This document shows positions 11,072-23,894 of a stretch of DNA of 64,000 nt, in pieces. Both the position numbers and the translations under genes were made by a program. Origin of the DNA: Tigriopus japonicus (taxonomy: Eukaryota > Arthropoda > Copepoda > Harpacticoida > Harpacticidae); assembly GCA_010645155.1 (NCBI GenBank), contig CM021317.1:6820472-6884471 (forward strand), in the 5' to 3' direction. The notes beneath the pieces are model-generated. The model made no database searches, had not been told where the DNA came from, and saw only the letters and a list, made by a program, of their open reading frames with translations. The first letter of the stretch is position 1. Every line of letters begins with the position of its first letter.

Positions 11072-13226
11072 GTGAAAAGTATGCCTTCGGAAGTATTCAA
11101 TGGGTCACACAAAAACAATTGAGGATTTCCGTGAACATTTAAGTTGAGATGACCTGATTGCGTTGGGAAGAATTCACGAGCTGGATTTTCCGCATTATGA
11201 AGCCCTTTAGAATAAAGAGTATGTATGCAAGAGCAACCACAAGTGGGTCGGATTCGTTTTGAAAAGCGTGCCTAATGATATGGAGGTCATTAAAATGCAA
11301 TTTGCCTCAAAATAAATGGCAATATGTTTCCTCTGGCTCCTCCTCCTCCTATTTCGAGTCGGTTTGAGGGTGAAAGTGCGCAGGCAATAGAGTTGCACTA
11401 CACAAAAGCCATGCAATCGGTTTGATTGCTCCATTCAATAAACCCAGCCCAACTCGTGGCCCCCAAATTGGTCACAAGTCACAACTAAAACTCCCGAAAT
11501 CAAAACAACCACTCTTGTTCTTTCAAAGCATGCCGAAAGGAAACACGTAACAGCAATAAATCACGACAGGTTTTGAAAATTCAATCCAAATCAATCACCT
11601 ATTTTGAGATCTAATCAAAAATATATCAAAAGAGAAGCAACACATCATAAAATATATAAAATAGCGGTTGTTTGAGTTTAAGAATTACTATGAAGAAATG
11701 TTTGTAAGTTTATTGATTGCCATCTAATTTACCAAGAGGTTGCGAGAATTAACGTTGTATTTCCGGAAGTTATGAAGCTTGGTCACTAAACTTCGTCTTA
11801 ATTTTTCATTTGAAAAGAGGTAAAATTATCATTTAAGATTACAAAATGGAGCTTGATATGCGTTTGTTTATCTTTGAAATTGGAAAAGAACCTGTTTATA
11901 CTTATGACCCCCGGTGATCACTTGTGCCTTCGATGACACAAATTTAACTCAAGTTTCATTTCCAATGTAATTAAATAACCTGAATCAGATCATGATAACA
12001 TTTTCTCTCCAGGATAACCTTGTTACGGCTCTGAAAATTGCCTTCTTTTAGCCCTTTAATGAATGGCAATTTCCTTTGGCCTGCTTTTTCACTTTTCACT
12101 TGTATTGAGGAGAGGTTCCCCATTGATCTCCACTATCAAAGGCTTCAATCTTAATTGCTTACTTGGCTTTGAAGCCGACGATAAGAGACAAACATCGTCG
12201 AACAAATTCTTCCCCGCAGATCTCAGTGGGGTTGAAAAAATAATATTACCGGAGAGTTTCGCTCCACAATATTTGCTTGGACTGGAGAGAGAGAGAGTGA
12301 GTCGATGAGTTTGAAAATGCAGATTTTGGGGGATAGTTTTTGGTGAAGTCAATTTTTGGGTGGGGTTGGGATTGAAACAAAAGGGAAAATACCATCATCA
12401 TCACATTTGCACATCTTGATGATTTCTCCCATGCTGCCCCAGGTCGATCGCGTCTTATCGAATGTGTGTGCACATCAGAGTCACACTCGATTTGTACCGG
12501 GTGGAACCCAGATTTTGAGATTATCAAGCCTGTTCCTTCCGTATCTCACTTCTTGTTGGAAACCCTTTGAATTGGTGAAGAAGAGATTATTAGAGGGTTT
12601 TGTTAGAAAAAGAGATTTAAATAACTCTGAAGAAGTTTTAAGGGATTGGGCTGAATGTGGGCACAATAGACGGAGACGACACAAGCAGCAAAATGTGATT
12701 AGTTGTAAAAGGGAAACATATTGGCATGAAGTTTTCTTATGGAATGTTAAACAGACCTTGACAATAACCTTGCTTGGATAGTTTTTTTTGAAATGATCAC
12801 AGATCCTAAAGTCCCAAGAATAAGTAGTCTGTTAAGTTGTCAGACACTAATATCGCTTTAATAGCCCCACCCTGTATCCGACAATCTGAATTGAGAGACT
12901 TGAACGCCGGGATCGGGCCAAAGACAACGTGATGGATACTCAATCAAACATCAAGGCTCTCTCGTGACCTCTGGAAGCTCTCAGAGAGCCAAACCAACCC
13001 AAGAAACAGTCTCGTCGTCCATGATGTTCAAATCCGAATCGCCTCTCCAACCTTTCTTTGCCTTTTGAGTCGCTACAACCCTTTTTTGCCCACACTTGAG
13101 ATAGGAATCCCGATGAATTATTCGATTACCTACTATCTAGTACTGGCTAACTACGTACACTCGTCCCTGCTTCACACAAACACACACTCACATACTCAAA
13201 CCTAGGGAGAGATTTCTCTTCGCGCC

Positions 13227-13266
13227 CCATCTCTCTCTCTTTCTTTCTCTCTCTCTCTCTTCTTCT
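13227..13266 (+). repeat. CT-rich microsatellite
   Basis: Runs of CT and CTTT units. It may sit in a promoter-proximal region, but nothing else supports that. Confidence 0.7.
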
Positions 13267-15834
13267 CACTCCGAGAGTGAATGTGTTTTTCCCGGGTGCA
13301 TGCAGAGCACAACCATCCATTCCTCAACGAATGAACGTACGTAGGTCCCTACCATCGAACCATCTCCATCCAAGATCATTGCAATCATCATCGCACGGTC
13401 TTCTGCATGTACAACCAACCACTTGGAGGGCTCCTTCCTCGTTTTTGCTCATATCTTGGCGCTCAGGGAGACCAGTAAATGCAAGATTTAGATGGATTCG
13501 GCTTTTGGTTCAAGTACTTTTTCTTTCTTTTTCATCAGTGATTGCTTTTGGGTGTGAACTTTAAAAAGATGGGCAATACATTTGACACAGTTTCCTTTCG
13601 TTTGATAAACAGAGCTTGGTTAGTCATTGGGTCCACATTGAGCTTTAATAAGATGCATATGACAAGATCGTTGAGGCGACCAAAAGGTGTAAGATTAAAT
13701 TGGAAGTGTTAGAAATTCGTAAAAATTCATTCGTCGTAAATTCGTTAGAAATTCTCATATATAGCAAATATTTTGAGGTGGTCACCCTGGGGAATATTTT
13801 AGAGCGCTCCTTCCCCCTCCTCCCGAATCCCCCAAGATGAACTTTCCATAGAGTAGATTTCAAGATGTCCCACTTCGATCATAATATCTCGATCCAACTC
13901 ACTTTCAGCTTTATTTGAACCGAAATTTAAGGAACCAGATGATGAAATGAAAATGATTTTTCATCCATAAGAAGTATCACAGAGTCCCATTAAGTGCAAC
14001 TTGTAAGTTAGCAAATATGTTCAACCTCTAAGCGTTGAGGAAAAAAAATTTGTGTTCTGATGCGTCAAGTACATACTGAGAAGCATGAAAACAAGTCAAT
14101 TTTTTTAATCAGAGTGCATTTTTGGGGCCTTTTATAACTGTAACCTCCCAATCTTATGCATTGTGACCTCCTAATCAACTCTTGTCCAATCATTTTGCCA
14201 AAGCTGGGAGTAAATCTTTCAATGGTATTTTTTTGAGAGTTCATCCTACATCAAGAAACGTTACTTACTGAATGTTTTATACATTTCGCTCAACATCGGA
14301 ATTACCCTGATATCGTACATTTTTTACCAGCTTTGGTTTTATGAGCAGAAACCACTTTTCAGAAGTAGTCCCCTCTTTTTTAGTTTTTTTTAAATAATTG
14401 CATTTGTGATGAAAATTCTTGAACTTTTGGGAAAGACTCATAGATTAAAATTAAATTGGCAGATTGTGTAATCTGATGCTTATTTCAATGTGGTTTGAAT
14501 ACAATACTGATTCCTAGATCCCAAAATAAGAGGCGTTTTAAGATACAAATTATCCTAGTACAACCAAACCAACTTCTTACTTCTTAGATTTAAAGCACTC
14601 CTTGTCAATGTTTCAAAACCAGATCTGGGTTTCTTTGCGTCGCTACTCTGTGATTATCAACCATGGTAAAGTGAAGTGTAGCTCGAGTAGTCGAGTGTAG
14701 TGCATGAGGTAATGTAGGCCACAAAAGAGTTTTTGGGGAGTGAACATCTCTCGTTTGGTGAGCGAATGAGGAGTGCAACCCATGGAAAGAGCACCAAGAA
14801 ACTTCGTACGGATCTTTGGGCCAGAATAATTGTGTCATGTGAAAGATAGAAAGACACACTTTGCAGAGTGCAACGGGGGCAACGGATGTGAACAACGACA
14901 TTGCCTCCAAAAGCGACCGACCCCCTGCCTATCTTTAACAACTACACACTTCCCGTTTTCTCCCAGTGATCGAGTGTATTTTTGTAATTACATATTACGA
15001 AACGATCCCAAAAAGATCTATCGAGAGCCAACGAGCATCAAAAGAGTGAATTATGAGGTCTTGAGTGAGTTTGGAGCAAGACAAAAAAGTGGGATCCTTG
15101 ATTGGTGAGTTCTCGTGGTTGATTAGCTTTTGTCAAGTCATGATCACATACCTTTTTTCGAGAGTAATAGAGAGAGAGATGGAGAGATGAAGCACTCGGG
15201 CGTCGAGAAAATGAGCCTTTTTGGGAATGTCATGCTTCCGCTTTGCCATAAAATGATTTCTCAAATAATCTGATTGGCCAGATGGGATTTGAGGCCAAAT
15301 CTTTGGTCATGTGGTTTAGAGCGTGGATGGAAAAAATTAAAGCTTGCCTGTGAGGGTTTTTGTCGCCCTATTATTGACTTGATCCATCATTTGTAAGGTA
15401 TGGTAATGAAAAGGGTTCCTCGTATCAATCAAAAGAAGAGGAAAAAGAGCCTCTTTTGAAGATTTCCTCATTACAAGCAAAATTACCCCATGACAATGAT
15501 CAATGTAAGGCGAAACCAAAGCTATTTGTATCGTAAAGTAACGCTTTAAGTTAAATTGAGGCAAACTTTTGTTGATTTCGATGTCGACAGCATCCTAGAT
15601 AAGCACTAAATTAATGTTTTTCGATTTAGTGGCAAATTGAATCGCATAAATAGAGGCCTCTGCAGATAAATGTCACTCCCTGTTTGCTTGGTCAAAAAGC
15701 TTATTTTTGGGTGCTTTGAAGAACGGATTTGAGGAAATCCTGCAAAAATGTTACTGGCTTATGATGGGAATCTTCAAAGTAAAGTCACAACCATTAATCA
15801 GAACACAAACTTAACAGAGGATATGTAGTGATTC

Positions 15835-16250
15835 CCGAAGTTGAAGAGAGGTCCCAGGTTTGGTTCTCCTCAAGGAAATGTTTATACGCCAATGAACCCT
15901 GCAAAAAATGTCAGCATATGCGCCCTGATCAGCGCCTCTTGTGGTCAAATAGAAACATATTATTAGTAGTAGTGCCACTCTTTGGGAAAACGTTATACAT
16001 CTTCCTCACAGTAAAATTTCTCCAAAATATAAAATTTTGATAACTTATTACCTCTTCAAAGAAATAAATACATGAAGGAAAAACCCGAACTTTTGCAAAA
16101 CGGTGGCATTAATACTCCCTCCATTAGCTGGCAACTATGCTTCAATTCAACCACAAGAGGCCCTTGCTGATCCAGGCATATAAGCTGACTTTTTGCAAGG
16201 TTCATTGCCATTCACACATAGAGAACCATGCTGATACCAGGATTAAATTA
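15835..16250 (+). mobile_element. tRNA-related SINE family 2, interrupted copy
   Basis: The first part (15835-15890, containing GAGAGGTCCCAGG and CTCAAGGAAATG) and the last part (16208-16245, containing ATTCACAC, GAGAACCAT and CTGATACC) match successive segments of the SINE copy at 44034-44200. They are separated by the fold-back element at 15889-16209, so the SINE copy was split by a later insertion. The copy is diverged and lacks a recognisable A box. Confidence 0.6.
15889..16209. mobile_element. Fold-back element nested in a SINE copy
   Basis: The two ends are inverted copies. The left end CCAATGAACCCTGCAAAAA matches the reverse complement of the right end with one or two changes. Complementarity continues inwards through GTCAGC, GATCAGC and CCTCTTGTGGT for about 65 bases, then more weakly. 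The element is about 320 bp with no coding frame, so it is probably a MITE. Confidence 0.7.
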
Positions 16251-16801
16251 ATATATTGAAAAAAATGGATATGTAATGGCCTTACAGGTTCAAACCTGTG
16301 ACTTAAGCACATGACAATCAATAACTGATGGACTGTGTCACTAGCAAACATTTTTTGACTCATTTTCTTGTATGATCCAAACCTACAACTAATTTTTCTG
16401 TCAACTTGAATTCTTAAACCAAATTGGTTGTAACATAAAAAAGATCAAGCACAGAAGTAGATAGGCCACAAAATTTCCAGTTGTTGTCAAATGCTTTTCT
16501 CTGACAATTTGTGATTAACAGGGTTCCACATAATTTAATATTTAAGCTAGTTTTGAGCAATCATATCTACTATACTAACATATTTTCACTTGAACCATTT
16601 ACCAACAGACCCATTATTTCTAAGACACATAAAAGGTGAAACATAGTGGCTTATGACTAAATTTGCCATCTAAGACCAAATTAAATTTCTGAAAGTAATA
16701 TAACTAAAACTTTAGCTTTACTCAAATGTTATCAACCATTAACATATTTTTGTGCAAAATCGTCATTTCTTTAAACACTAATTTTTTTGACGCAAACATC
16801 A

Positions 16802-16844
16802 ATCTCAAGATCGGACTTATATTACTAAAGTACGATCTTGAGAT
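16802..16844. repeat. Short strong hairpin
   Basis: ATCTCAAGATCG is followed, after about 20 bases, by its exact reverse complement; pairing continues for ACTT after one mismatch. The loop is about 8 bases. No T-rich tail or flanking gene suggests a terminator. Confidence 0.7.
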
Positions 16845-17235
16845 CGATCTTTCGCATCTAAAAATCTAGCCTCAGTTTCATAATTTGACGCTTCTCTCGT
16901 TAGAACTCTAGGCGTAGATAAAACACGGTTATTGTAAAATTCATCCAGTGGCCACTTTTGTGCTTATGAAGCGCTTTAGTATGTTATCAGCCACGGCTTT
17001 TGTCCAACAATGAAGTTCCGAAGAAGATTTCATGTGTGACTTGAAATTTGCCCTGAAGCATTCACAGAAAGAACACTTACGGCAATCAAGACACTCGACG
17101 CCTACGCCAATTCAATAATTCCAAAGATCTCTTCCTTCATTTCACGCTAATGTTACGAAATAATTTCAAATGCTTTGACTATGCATCTCAGGGTCAAGAA
17201 GAATATACAAAAGGCCTGTTTTATCCTGATTTCAG

Positions 17236-20200
17236 ATTTCAACCCTCCCCCGGCAAACGCCCAAAGTGGGCCGAACATGAAACAGTGGCTGCAAGGGGGC
17301 GTTTGGCCTCACTCCCAATCGAAAGGAAGCGGTCAAGATGACAAACAATCCACTTTGTCTCGTTATTGGACCATGGATCGGAGTCTTCAACGTCGACTTC
17401 AGAAGACAAATTACCAGCATATCAAGCGGATTTGCCGAGATAGAGGTCAGCTGTTCGAAGACACCGATTTCCAACCTAATAATAGGTCCATATACAAGCA
17501 CAAGAAGCCACCATTACATCCAATCACTTGGCTCAGACCTCATGTAAGATCGGTTTTCACAGATTCAATCAGATACTTGACACTGACCTGAAATGCCAAA
17601 ACCTTCAATTTAGAGAGTTGATTAAATTCAGTTGCAATTTCTGAATCAGTGAAGTTATGTTCATAACGCAAACACACGCCTTATGCTTCTTAAATACAAG
17701 CTGGTTTATATGTTAGGAAAAGTTTTTGAACCCTTTGAAGAAGATTAAATTTTATACTTTTGAGGCCTTTTTGGTCTCAAAAATCATTGAAATATTCCAA
17801 AGATTTTGGCTATTTTAGGTTTACTTCTGTATATACAATTGAATTTTAGTTTTCAGAAAGAAATTCGCTCAAGATCAAGTGCAAAAAGTTTTATTACAAG
17901 GGGGAATTTTTTTAATTTGAGAAATGTTTAGGCAGTTTTTTGGGGGGTTAGAAATTAGTAACCTCGTTTTCCCCTCCATATTTGCGATTAAGGCTCAAAG
18001 AAAAACCTAAAAACACAACATATACGAAAACGTTAGTAAAATTGGCTTAGGGAGAGATGTCCCTTTGAGTTTGAATTTTTTTTGCAAGAAATTTTCCATC
18101 TAACAACCGGGGACAATAGGAAATTTAATGGGAACTCTTCACAGAATACCTTTTTAGAATTATGACTTCTAACATTTTTTCCGTGCAAATTGTCTCAGCG
18201 CACATTTTTCTCTCATCGTCAATGTTTTAGTCGAAGAAAGAGAGACTCTACACACGAATCTAGTAATTTGCTACAGGAGCGTGATAAGTGGATAATGCAT
18301 TTACAAAAACACTTCAAAATTCTCCGTCCAACTTCTTTTATCCATTCTTATCTATCGAGTTTTGAGAGGATGGATAAGGTGGACAACATATTTTTGAGGC
18401 TTGTACGTAACATTTAAACCTTTGCCGATTTAATGAATCTTGGAAAGATAGAGTTGACGGTCGTTTACAATTATAAATATAAAGGCACCCTTTCTTGTCA
18501 GGCTGACAACTAGTATCTATCTAAGAGTTAGATTGAATCCATTAAACATATTCTGCAAACGCCCCTGATCTATGGCGTTATCATGTCAATGAGGACTTAA
18601 ACGATGTGAACAAGCCCTTGAAAGAGATTCCATTTGACTGGAATCGCCGAAACGATTTCTCCTAAACTGAAAGGGTGCTGAATTTTAATGAAAACTCTCG
18701 CCAATCATCGCTTCTTTGGGTGCTTGAGATGGTCTCATTTGAATTCATCGAGTGGGGTTCTCGTGATTTTGTGACCAAATGGGCTTTGAGGGTCAAAGTG
18801 GATTGGGTGATTCATTCAAAAATTGCTATCTTCTCTTACATTTAGGAGATTTGCCAAAGACCTCGATTCATTGCTGAAGGAGCCACTAGATTTGACGTGG
18901 AACAAGGGGAACAAGGTGATCCCTGGCTTTTAGCTGCTGTATCTTCCCTCACCCTTACCCCAAGGTTCCTCGATCGAGTTGTTCCCCCAGATCAAAATTT
19001 TGAACATGGATATTGCGGAGTTTTCAGGTAAGGGCACACGCTATATTCAAAGTCTTGACCAAGGGATGCTAGGTTTCGTGAGAGTGAATGTCTATTTTCC
19101 ATTAATTATAATCTGCAGATTTCGATTCTGGCATTTCGGCGATTGGGTGGAGGTCTTGGTAGATGATAGATTGCCAACATATAAAGGTCGCCTTGTTTAC
19201 ATGCACTCCACAGATCCGTCAGAGTTCTGGGCAGCTCTTCTGGAAAAAGCATACGCCAAGTAAGTTTTCAATCCTGAGCATTCTTGAATTACTTGTTCCC
19301 AATTTGCTAAGATAACCTCTCTTTCTTTAGATTGTATGGAAGTTATGAAGCTTTGCATCAAGGCTTCACCACTAAGGCACTTCAAGACCTTACAGGTGGC
19401 ATTGTTCAGAGTTTTTCTCTCAATAGTCAAGACAAGTTGCTCACTTATCAGGTTCTGAATTCAGCCGTACCAAGATCCACTCTACTTATTGCATCAATAA
19501 ATATTGTAAGCTACAAAACATGAAGTGCAATAGGAAGTGCTGACTCTAATTTCTTTATCAGGATACAAGAAATGATAGCAAGAGGACACTACGGCTTCGC
19601 AACGGTCTGATCACAAGACACGCTTATTCAGTTACTGGCTTGGCAAGAGTCAGAGGGCATTTAGGTAATTAAATTGAACTAAAAACTAGCTTCCCACTAA
19701 TTATGCTTTCATTAGGGGCACGACTTTCCTTTACAGTGTTTTTTAATTTCTGTTTATAGGCGACACACATTTAGTCAGATTGAGGAACCCTTGGGGCAAG
19801 GGTGAGTGGAATGGTCCATGGAGTGAGAGGAGTTGGGAGTGGGATTCGCTGTCAGATCGAGACAAAGAATTGCTCTCAGCGCGAGTACGAAATGAGGGCG
19901 AATTCTGGATGGCCTTTGACGATTTCGCAGCTCAATTTTCGCATCTTGACTTGGTACGTTTTGGGAGACATGCTTCTAATAACCAACAACTCTTTTAGAC
20001 TAAAAGGTTAAATATGCAACTCTAGGTTCATATTGGGCCAGACGATTGGATGAGTGAGTCAGCTCTCCATAGTAAAAAACCTTGGCGGGCAGTTTTGGCG
20101 CGACGACGGTGGCGGTCTGGTTACAACGCTGGTGGAGCACCAGAACATGTTGGTAAGATTCATACCTGAACTCTAAATCGGGTTCATTGAGTTAAAACCA

Positions 20201-22306
20201 TTCGAAATTTATTTTAGCTACAACCGCCATGAACCCCCAGTTTCACATTCAAATTCCACGGAGTAACAGTATAAAGTGCCACGTGGTTGTGAGCGTTACC
20301 CAACAGTACGAGACCAACCCTTTAGATACCAATGGCAATCGGAAACGGAAAAAGAAGCGAAAACTACATCACATCGGATTTGCAGTTTATGAAGTTCCTC
20401 CACATATGACTCGATTAACTCCGGTCTACGTTTCCGAGCACGTAAGGCACATTTTAGTGTACTTGAGAAGTGGGTGCAAGCATGATCCCTTGAACGACGC
20501 CAACGTGTTTCAGGAACCCTTGGATGTGACCAATCACTCCGTTGCTCGAGAAGTTGTCACCTTCTTTACCTTACCTCCTGGAGATTACATTGTGGTTCCG
20601 CAAACCAATGTTCCCAATTGTGATGGCAAGTTCCTCCTTCGAATCCTAACAGATGAGCAGAGCAATATCTGGTGAGTATTGAGGATTTTGATTTTTATGC
20701 TTTTAACTACTAAATCTTTTACTTTCTGATAGACAGTCTTGATTTATCTTAGTAGTAGGCGCCTATGAATGGGTATTTTGAATTACCACGTAAAAAAAAA
20801 TCTAATTTATTTTTCTTCTCTTCGCGGGTTTTCTTCAAAAATTTTCCCTTGATACCAATTTTGACCAAAAATGATGAGCTAATGCTACCAAACCTTGCCT
20901 AAATTTCACAATTATGGACGAAAAATTTTCACCCAAAACTTGTGATTTAAAGTGGTAGAATGTGGCCATACCCGATGAATGTCCCGAAGATGACTTTTGA
21001 GTTTTGTCATACCTTTTTATCTAATTTATTTAACCCAATTTCCACTTTCAGGGAGGTAAACGAGGACAACATGTTATTCCGAAATGTCTTGGCAGAGTTC
21101 GAGGAAAGCTTTAAATATGTAAGTGTTGGTTTCTTTATAAAAGGAAAACGAAAACAACAATCCACCAAGACATCGTTCTTCCTTTGTCATTTTAGACGGA
21201 GAGTCGCCATCTATTGGGTAAATTAGTAAGCAAGTATCCGCCAGAAATCGACGCTTCCATCTTGCAAAAGATTCTAAGAAGTCATTGGAAGTCGTACCTG
21301 TTGGAAAAACCCACTCTGGAACTTTGCAAAAGTTTAGTCATGCTCCGGGATTACAACATCAGTGGTCGGGTCAACTTGATGGAAATCCCCCTGCTCTTCC
21401 ACATGCTTCACTTTTGGCGGGTAAAATAACGCCTTTTTAACATATTTTTTTTTTGCAAAAAGAAGCCTTCAATTTGCTCTTGTTCAATTGCAGAACGCCT
21501 TCACGAAGTACATAACAGGTGGTCATAGCTCCAAGACCTCAAGCTTTAATTTGAGGTTGATTCTTTGGGAAGCTGGGATCACCGTGTCCAACAAGGTTCT
21601 GGAATGTCTCATCCTGAGATTTGCCAAGAATCGCCTACTCACATCCGAATCCTACATGACGGTCATGGTGCGACTTCATCTCGCTCATGGTAAGCACTTC
21701 TTTCAAAAAACAATTTTAATTTGAACTGGAGAAGTCAATAAAAGATCTTTAAAACAAGAACCGTAAGATAATTCTGGACGGCGATGTGAAAACAATAATT
21801 GACAAGAACAAATCAGCTGCCTTCTCCTACATTGACGGATTGAAGTAGACCTAGCTGATCGAGCGCACGCTTTGCTGAATCGTTTTTTCGGACCATAACA
21901 TCCAGATTCCCGAACTGTTCTTCCTCACCTAGGGCCAAAGGAAAATATTCCAAATTTCAGCCCTTAAGTTATGTTGACTGCTTATTTGTTAATATGAGAA
22001 AAATCTTTCAAAAATCACTAGTTCAAGAATGGATGTTCAATAATGATAAAAAATACTTTTGGCAAATTATGATTGATGCAATTACTTTTGTGTGCTTTGT
22101 TCGTGAAACATGATGTACTAACCTGACACTAATTTGATGAGATTCCTAATTAGAATATGTTCCTTTTTTTCCAAAAGTTTTTGTTGTTTGAATTCAATTG
22201 TTTTTTATTTCATTTTTTTCCAGAGCGTTTCCACAGCATTGACACCAAGATGAAAGGCAACCCTTTGTCTTTAGAGGAGATGATTCTCATGACAATCTAC
22301 TCTTGA
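17236..22306 (+). CDS. Calpain-family protein lacking the catalytic cysteine
   Basis: A calcium-dependent cysteine protease family member, probably cytosolic. Exons: 17236-17543 (an internal ATG at 17277 is the fallback start), 18846-19027, 19119-19259, 19331-19505, 19562-19664, 19760-19953, 20026-20152, 20218-20671, 21052-21118, 21196-21420, 21494-21689, 22224-22306. All junctions are GT..AG and keep phase. From 17277 the protein has 737 residues, the usual length. Domain order is N-terminal region, protease core (CysPc), the C2-like domain III, then a penta-EF-hand-like tail. In calpain-1-like numbering the active-site motif reads QGEQGDPW (18903-18926), so Pro115 replaces Cys. His275 (RHAYSV) and Asn299 (RNPWG) are kept. 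EF loops are poorly preserved (DYNISGRVN). Such a protein should not hydrolyse peptides; inactive calpains are known in mammals (calpain-6) and Drosophila (calpain C). It may extend 5' to the exon at 8332. Constraint elsewhere in the core argues against a decaying pseudogene. Confidence 0.9.
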
Positions 22307-22614
22307 CCCCTTTGTTTGATGATCTCATGTGTTATATTGATGTAACGGCTTGTTAAATATTATCTGTTAAAAATCTAGAATATTACAAACTAGTTTGTTT
22401 TAGAAAGAAACTTCGTGAGGTTGTTCATTTGATTAAAAAACTATCAATTTAGATATCCAAGAAGCACTGCATGTGTGGACTGCCAAGTTTGCCATGAAAA
22501 TTATGATTTGCGGAAAAACAATTTTCATGCGTTTTTCTGCAAATGAGACCTTGCTTGGAATGGACGGACAAGGTATTGCAATTTCTGGCTCAATCAAACA
22601 CCGGAATGATACAT

Positions 22615-23150
22615 GTATCGTTAATTAATCACTAGATGCGTGCGAGCTTTAGTCAGGTTGATTTGGCAAAAGGGGCGGAAAGCGTTGAATTTGTGAGGAA
22701 GATGTTCCCCTCACCACTGTTGAGCGGACAGTTAGTGTGACCAAAGATGCGAATTTGGACAAACTTTTTAAAACTCGTTCTCAAAGTTAGTGTTTGTCCA
22801 TACATGTATTGGATTAACCCTACATAACGCAAAAGCTTAAATTTGTGTTCTTCCAATCAGTGACTTTTTCAATGTATGGGCAAAAAAGTTTCTAGTTGTA
22901 GTATTCAAATCTAGAGCATGGTTTCCCAGTGACGTCTTCAATTCTTTCAAGAAAGTGACCACTAGCAATAGCAAAATATGACCCAAAAGCATTATTCAAT
23001 ACCAAATTAAATTCATCAATTGCATGGTTGTCATTTGCCTGGGCACGCATTTCAAATGTTCCCGCACTTTTGTCTGCTCAACAGCTGACGACGGGCGACA
23101 CGTTTTTACTATTACACTTCCTCTAGTATTTATTAGATCTCAATGGAGTG
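22615..23150 (-). repeat. 530-bp dispersed repeat family A, copy 1
   Basis: It aligns along its length with 53425-53940 in the same orientation, and a short piece recurs at 54176-54240. In the minus orientation both copies give broken frames sharing peptide words such as [12 protein letters not shown] and VREHLKC. This suggests decayed coding sequence of an old transposable element that I cannot classify. Confidence 0.75.
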
Positions 23151-23894
23151 AAACACAGAGTTCCAGAGTGGGCATATCCAGCCGGACTCGGCTAACGATT
23201 TGTTGGACATTTTCAGGCCCCAGCTGACCTTTGGTTGTGACGTTTTCCACGGAGTTCTGCCCAAACAAGTTCGTTTGTAGGGTTGAAGTCATGGTCACTT
23301 GTTCAGCCCCCAAATGCCCCAATCGGTCAGGGCCTGTCAAGAATAACCCATCAGACCAGAGGCTTGATTCTGCACGTTAGCTAAACATTATTTAATCGCA
23401 ACATTTCAAATCGAACACAACTTTGGCATGAAGGGAATTTTGTTTAGGCACAACTTAGGTAAAAATCTTCGGAAATATCAAGTTCCAAGGTGCAACCTTT
23501 GCTCTTCAACAGCTGTATCTCGTCCAGCAATAATTTCCGCATATCCGCCTTGTGGAGTCCTGGAGATGATGTGCCTTCTTAAAACTATGAACTAAAAAGA
23601 GCACAGAATAAAAGAGCTTGCCCTTTTGTGGGAAAGCAATTACCAGAAAATTCAATCATTTTTGACAGTTCATTCATTCTCAATAGAATTTGCAAATGAA
23701 ATTTGAGCGAGCACATCTTTTCACACTCTGAAATAAAGATTTTGCCATAACAAAAAACGAGGGGAGAGCGGTAAATTATGCAGTTTTGATCTCAAAACCT
23801 ATGCATCGATCAATTCCATGTGATTTTTAAGTTTTTCTAGTGTAAAAAACATGAAGTATTAAAATCATGCCAATATTTAATTCAAATCGAGGCT

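Larger units (their letters stand above)
8881..17235. other. Long non-coding stretch, possibly calpain intron 1
   Basis: I find no supported coding exon. It contains a short AACC/AATC tandem tract (about 10010-10046), a fold-back element (10747-11071), CT/GA simple repeats (about 12288-12300 and 13227-13266), a SINE copy split by a fold-back element (15830-16250) and a strong hairpin (16802-16844). The GC-richer segment around 12880-13560, with a CT-rich tract, might hold a promoter or 5' UTR, but nothing fixes a start. The open frames look random. Confidence 0.45.

Noticed and set aside
12356..12781. 141-codon open frame on the plus strand
   Set aside because: Composition and codon use look random and no motif is visible.
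17181..17235. Upstream ATG at 17181 as the calpain start
   Set aside because: It is in frame, but a strong pyrimidine-rich acceptor ends at 17235, so this part is more likely intron. It cannot be fully excluded without transcripts.
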